44,153 nucleotides of DNA, taken from the NCBI GenBank assembly GCA_016185465.1, contig JACPNO010000049.1:24392-68544 (forward strand), given 5' to 3'. Each line of letters starts with the position of its first letter. The first letter of the stretch is position 1. This stretch comes from Candidatus Solibacter usitatus (lineage in GTDB: Bacteria > Acidobacteriota > Terriglobia > Bryobacterales > Bryobacteraceae). Made by a program: the position numbers and the translations under genes. Of the stretch, positions 42,844-44,153 are shown one piece after another. The notes under the pieces are model-generated. The model was not told the origin of the DNA, ran no database searches, and saw nothing but the letters and a program-made list of their open reading frames with translations.

Positions 42844-44095
42844 ATCCCAGCATCTCCAAATATTTCGCCACCGCTTCAATCCCCCGGAAGAAATTCGGCA
42901 AATGCAGCTTCTCATTCGGCGCGTGCAGGTTATCGTCCGGCAATCCAAAACCCATCATCACACTCGGAATGTGCAAGTGCTGCGCAAACGCATCCACAAT
43001 CGGAATCGAGCCGCCCGAGCGAATGTACACCGTCTCCTTGCCGAACACCTGCGTCATGGCGTCAGCCGCGGTTTGTATGAACCGGTTGTCGGGATTCACC
43101 AGCGACGCCGGACCGGCATGCAGCACCTTCACTTCCGCCGTCACGCCTTTAGGACACGCGGCGCGCACCGCCGCCTTCAATTGCTCCGTGGTCTCCACCG
43201 GATCCTGATCCGCCACCAGACGCAAGCTGATCTTCGCTACCGCGCGCGCCGGGATCACGGTCTTCGCGCCTTCTCCGGTGAAGCCGCCGCGAATGCCGTG
43301 CACTTCGAACGTCGGCCGCGCCCACGCCGCGCGCTCTTTCGCGCTGGGAGGGACCACGCGATCGTACAAACCGGGAATGCGGATGCGCCCGTCGGGGCCT
43401 TTGAGCGCGGCAATAATTTCGGCGATAGCTTGAAAGGGATTGGGCGCCGCGCCGCCGTAGACGCCGGAATGCAAGTCGTGATTAGCGCCATCGACGATGA
43501 GTTCCGCGTAAACGATGCCGCGCAAGCCCACGCAAATCGTCGGCAGCTCGGGCGCGAACATTTCGGTGTCGCAGATCACCGCCGCATCAGCCTTGAGCCG
43601 CGCCGGATTCTGCTTCACATAGGTTTCGATGTGGTCGCCTGAGCTCTCTTCTTCGCCTTCGATGAGAAATTTCACGTTGACCGGCAGCCGGCCGTTGGTA
43701 GCCAGCAGGCCTTCCACGGCTTTGATGAGGATGTACGTTTGCCCCTTGTCGTCGGAGGCGCCGCGCGCAAATAGATCGTTGCCGCACACAGCCGGCTCGA
43801 AGGGCGGCGATTTCCATTCTTCCAGCGGATCGGGCGGCTGCACGTCGTAGTGGCCGTACATGAGCAGCGTGGGCTTACCCGGCGCGCCCAACCATTCTGC
43901 GTATACCAGCGGATTGCCTTTGCCTTCGATCAACTCAGCATTCTGCAAACCGGCGGCGCGAAATTCGTTCAGCACGAATTCGGCGGCGCGGCGGATATCC
44001 GGCTTGTGCTCGGAAAGCGTCGAAATGCTGGGAATGCGCAAGAAAGTCTTGAGGCCTTCGAGAAACTTGTCGTGATTTTGTTGATAGTAATTCAT
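42842..44095 (-). CDS. M20 family dipeptidase, probable internal deletion
   Basis: 417 residues. TLLMYGHYDVQPPDPLEEWK, FARGASDDKGQTYILIKAVE, FLIEGEEESSGDHIE, and DTEMFAPELPTICVGLRG place the metal-binding His, Asp and Glu residues in order; the dimerisation domain and the C-terminal PSVMMGFGLPDDNLHAPNEK (with the last His ligand) follow. In CNDP-type dipeptidases a stretch of some 35 residues normally lies between the segment ending VVPxxxxERA and RPTFEVHGI; here ERAAWARPTFEVHGI runs straight through, near base 43325. The frame is kept, so a shortened protein could be made. It ends in the inverted-repeat element and starts ten bases from the next repeat. Confidence 0.85.
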   Translation of the reverse strand: MNYYQQNHDKFLEGLKTFLRIPSISTLSEHKPDIRRAAEFVLNEFRAAGLQNAELIEGKGNPLVYAEWLGAPGKPTLLMYGHYDVQPPDPLEEWKSPPFEPAVCGNDLFARGASDDKGQTYILIKAVEGLLATNGRLPVNVKFLIEGEEESSGDHIETYVKQNPARLKADAAVICDTEMFAPELPTICVGLRGIVYAELIVDGANHDLHSGVYGGAAPNPFQAIAEIIAALKGPDGRIRIPGLYDRVVPPSAKERAAWARPTFEVHGIRGGFTGEGAKTVIPARAVAKISLRLVADQDPVETTEQLKAAVRAACPKGVTAEVKVLHAGPASLVNPDNRFIQTAADAMTQVFGKETVYIRSGGSIPIVDAFAQHLHIPSVMMGFGLPDDNLHAPNEKLHLPNFFRGIEAVAKYLEMLG

Positions 44096-44104
44096 TGTGC
44101 TCCC

Positions 44105-44153
44105 GTGGGGCAGGTCCCCGACCTGCCTCTTCCCAGCTATGTTTTGGCAGGTC
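44105..44153. repeat. Hairpin repeat copy, cut by window end
   Basis: GTGGGGCAGGTCCCCGACCT and the following GCC (44105-44127) repeat the unit found at 29065-29140. The last eight bases GGCAGGTC (44146-44153) are the beginning of the inverted partner, so the same two-armed hairpin design continues outside the window. Confidence 0.7.

Overview
The window is a gene-dense, high-GC bacterial chromosome segment. There is almost no non-coding DNA: no gene-free gap reaches 300 bases, and many neighbouring genes overlap by 1-10 bases. The mix points to Acidobacteriota, probably the Solibacteres/Bryobacter side: PEP-CTERM proteins, a DUF1549/DUF1553-DUF1501 pair, a PQQ dehydrogenase with its own cytochrome c, FG-GAP proteins, short EF-Ts, and families of secreted proteins with no known function. 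That assignment is inference from gene content, not from a marker tree.

Layout. 1-3266: the 3' end of a molybdenum hydroxylase large subunit, a secreted GlcG/HbpS-like protein, a small one-helix membrane protein, and a GT39-like membrane glycosyltransferase. 3314-4496: the most unusual part, six tandem genes of about 55-59 codons, each only a signal peptide, 6-12 residues and a PEP-CTERM sorting tail. They read towards the glycosyltransferase and have a candidate promoter at their head. 4657-11020 (minus strand): lpd, lipB, a 2-oxoacid dehydrogenase E2 gene (broken by a deletion and frameshift), a DinB-like gene and an M1 aminopeptidase, with touching or overlapping ends. 11090-13159: a POTRA-only protein and a TrmJ-like RNA methyltransferase, converging on a hairpin.

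13189-17185: translation cluster rplM-rpsI, rpsB-tsf-pyrH-frr. It is followed by a 242-base inverted-repeat element holding what looks like an antitoxin fossil. 17441-20872 (minus): rpiB, a DJ-1/PfpI protein, a PQQ alcohol dehydrogenase and its dihaem cytochrome c (one haem site is CX4CH). 20951-24873: a secreted kinase-fold-like protein with a secreted partner, an FG-GAP protein, a SirB1-like protein and a YbaK-type deacylase. 24814-26762: an orphan MT-A70 methyltransferase, and an MFS gene whose 3' end abuts the 3' end of an opposing small gene. 26827-29059: hisC-like aminotransferase and hppD, a likely tyrosine catabolism pair. 29065-29265: hairpin repeats and a second antitoxin-like remnant.

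29268-36946: zinc-ribbon membrane protein, J-domain protein, DUF72 protein, then a secreted esterase, DUF1549/DUF1553 and DUF1501 run. 36950-39370 (minus): DUF4350-like, STAS and MCE genes. 39448-42650: an ABC ATPase, its permease (frameshifted at a GC run) and an AlkD-like repair protein. 42842-44095: an M20 dipeptidase that appears to lack an internal segment. The window ends inside another copy of the 29 kb hairpin repeat.

A recurring theme is small deletions: E2, MFS/opposing gene, ABC permease and M20 peptidase all look shortened or frameshifted. This is either real erosion or assembly/consensus error, and the sequence alone cannot decide. No tRNA, rRNA, CRISPR array, transposase or phage gene was recognised.
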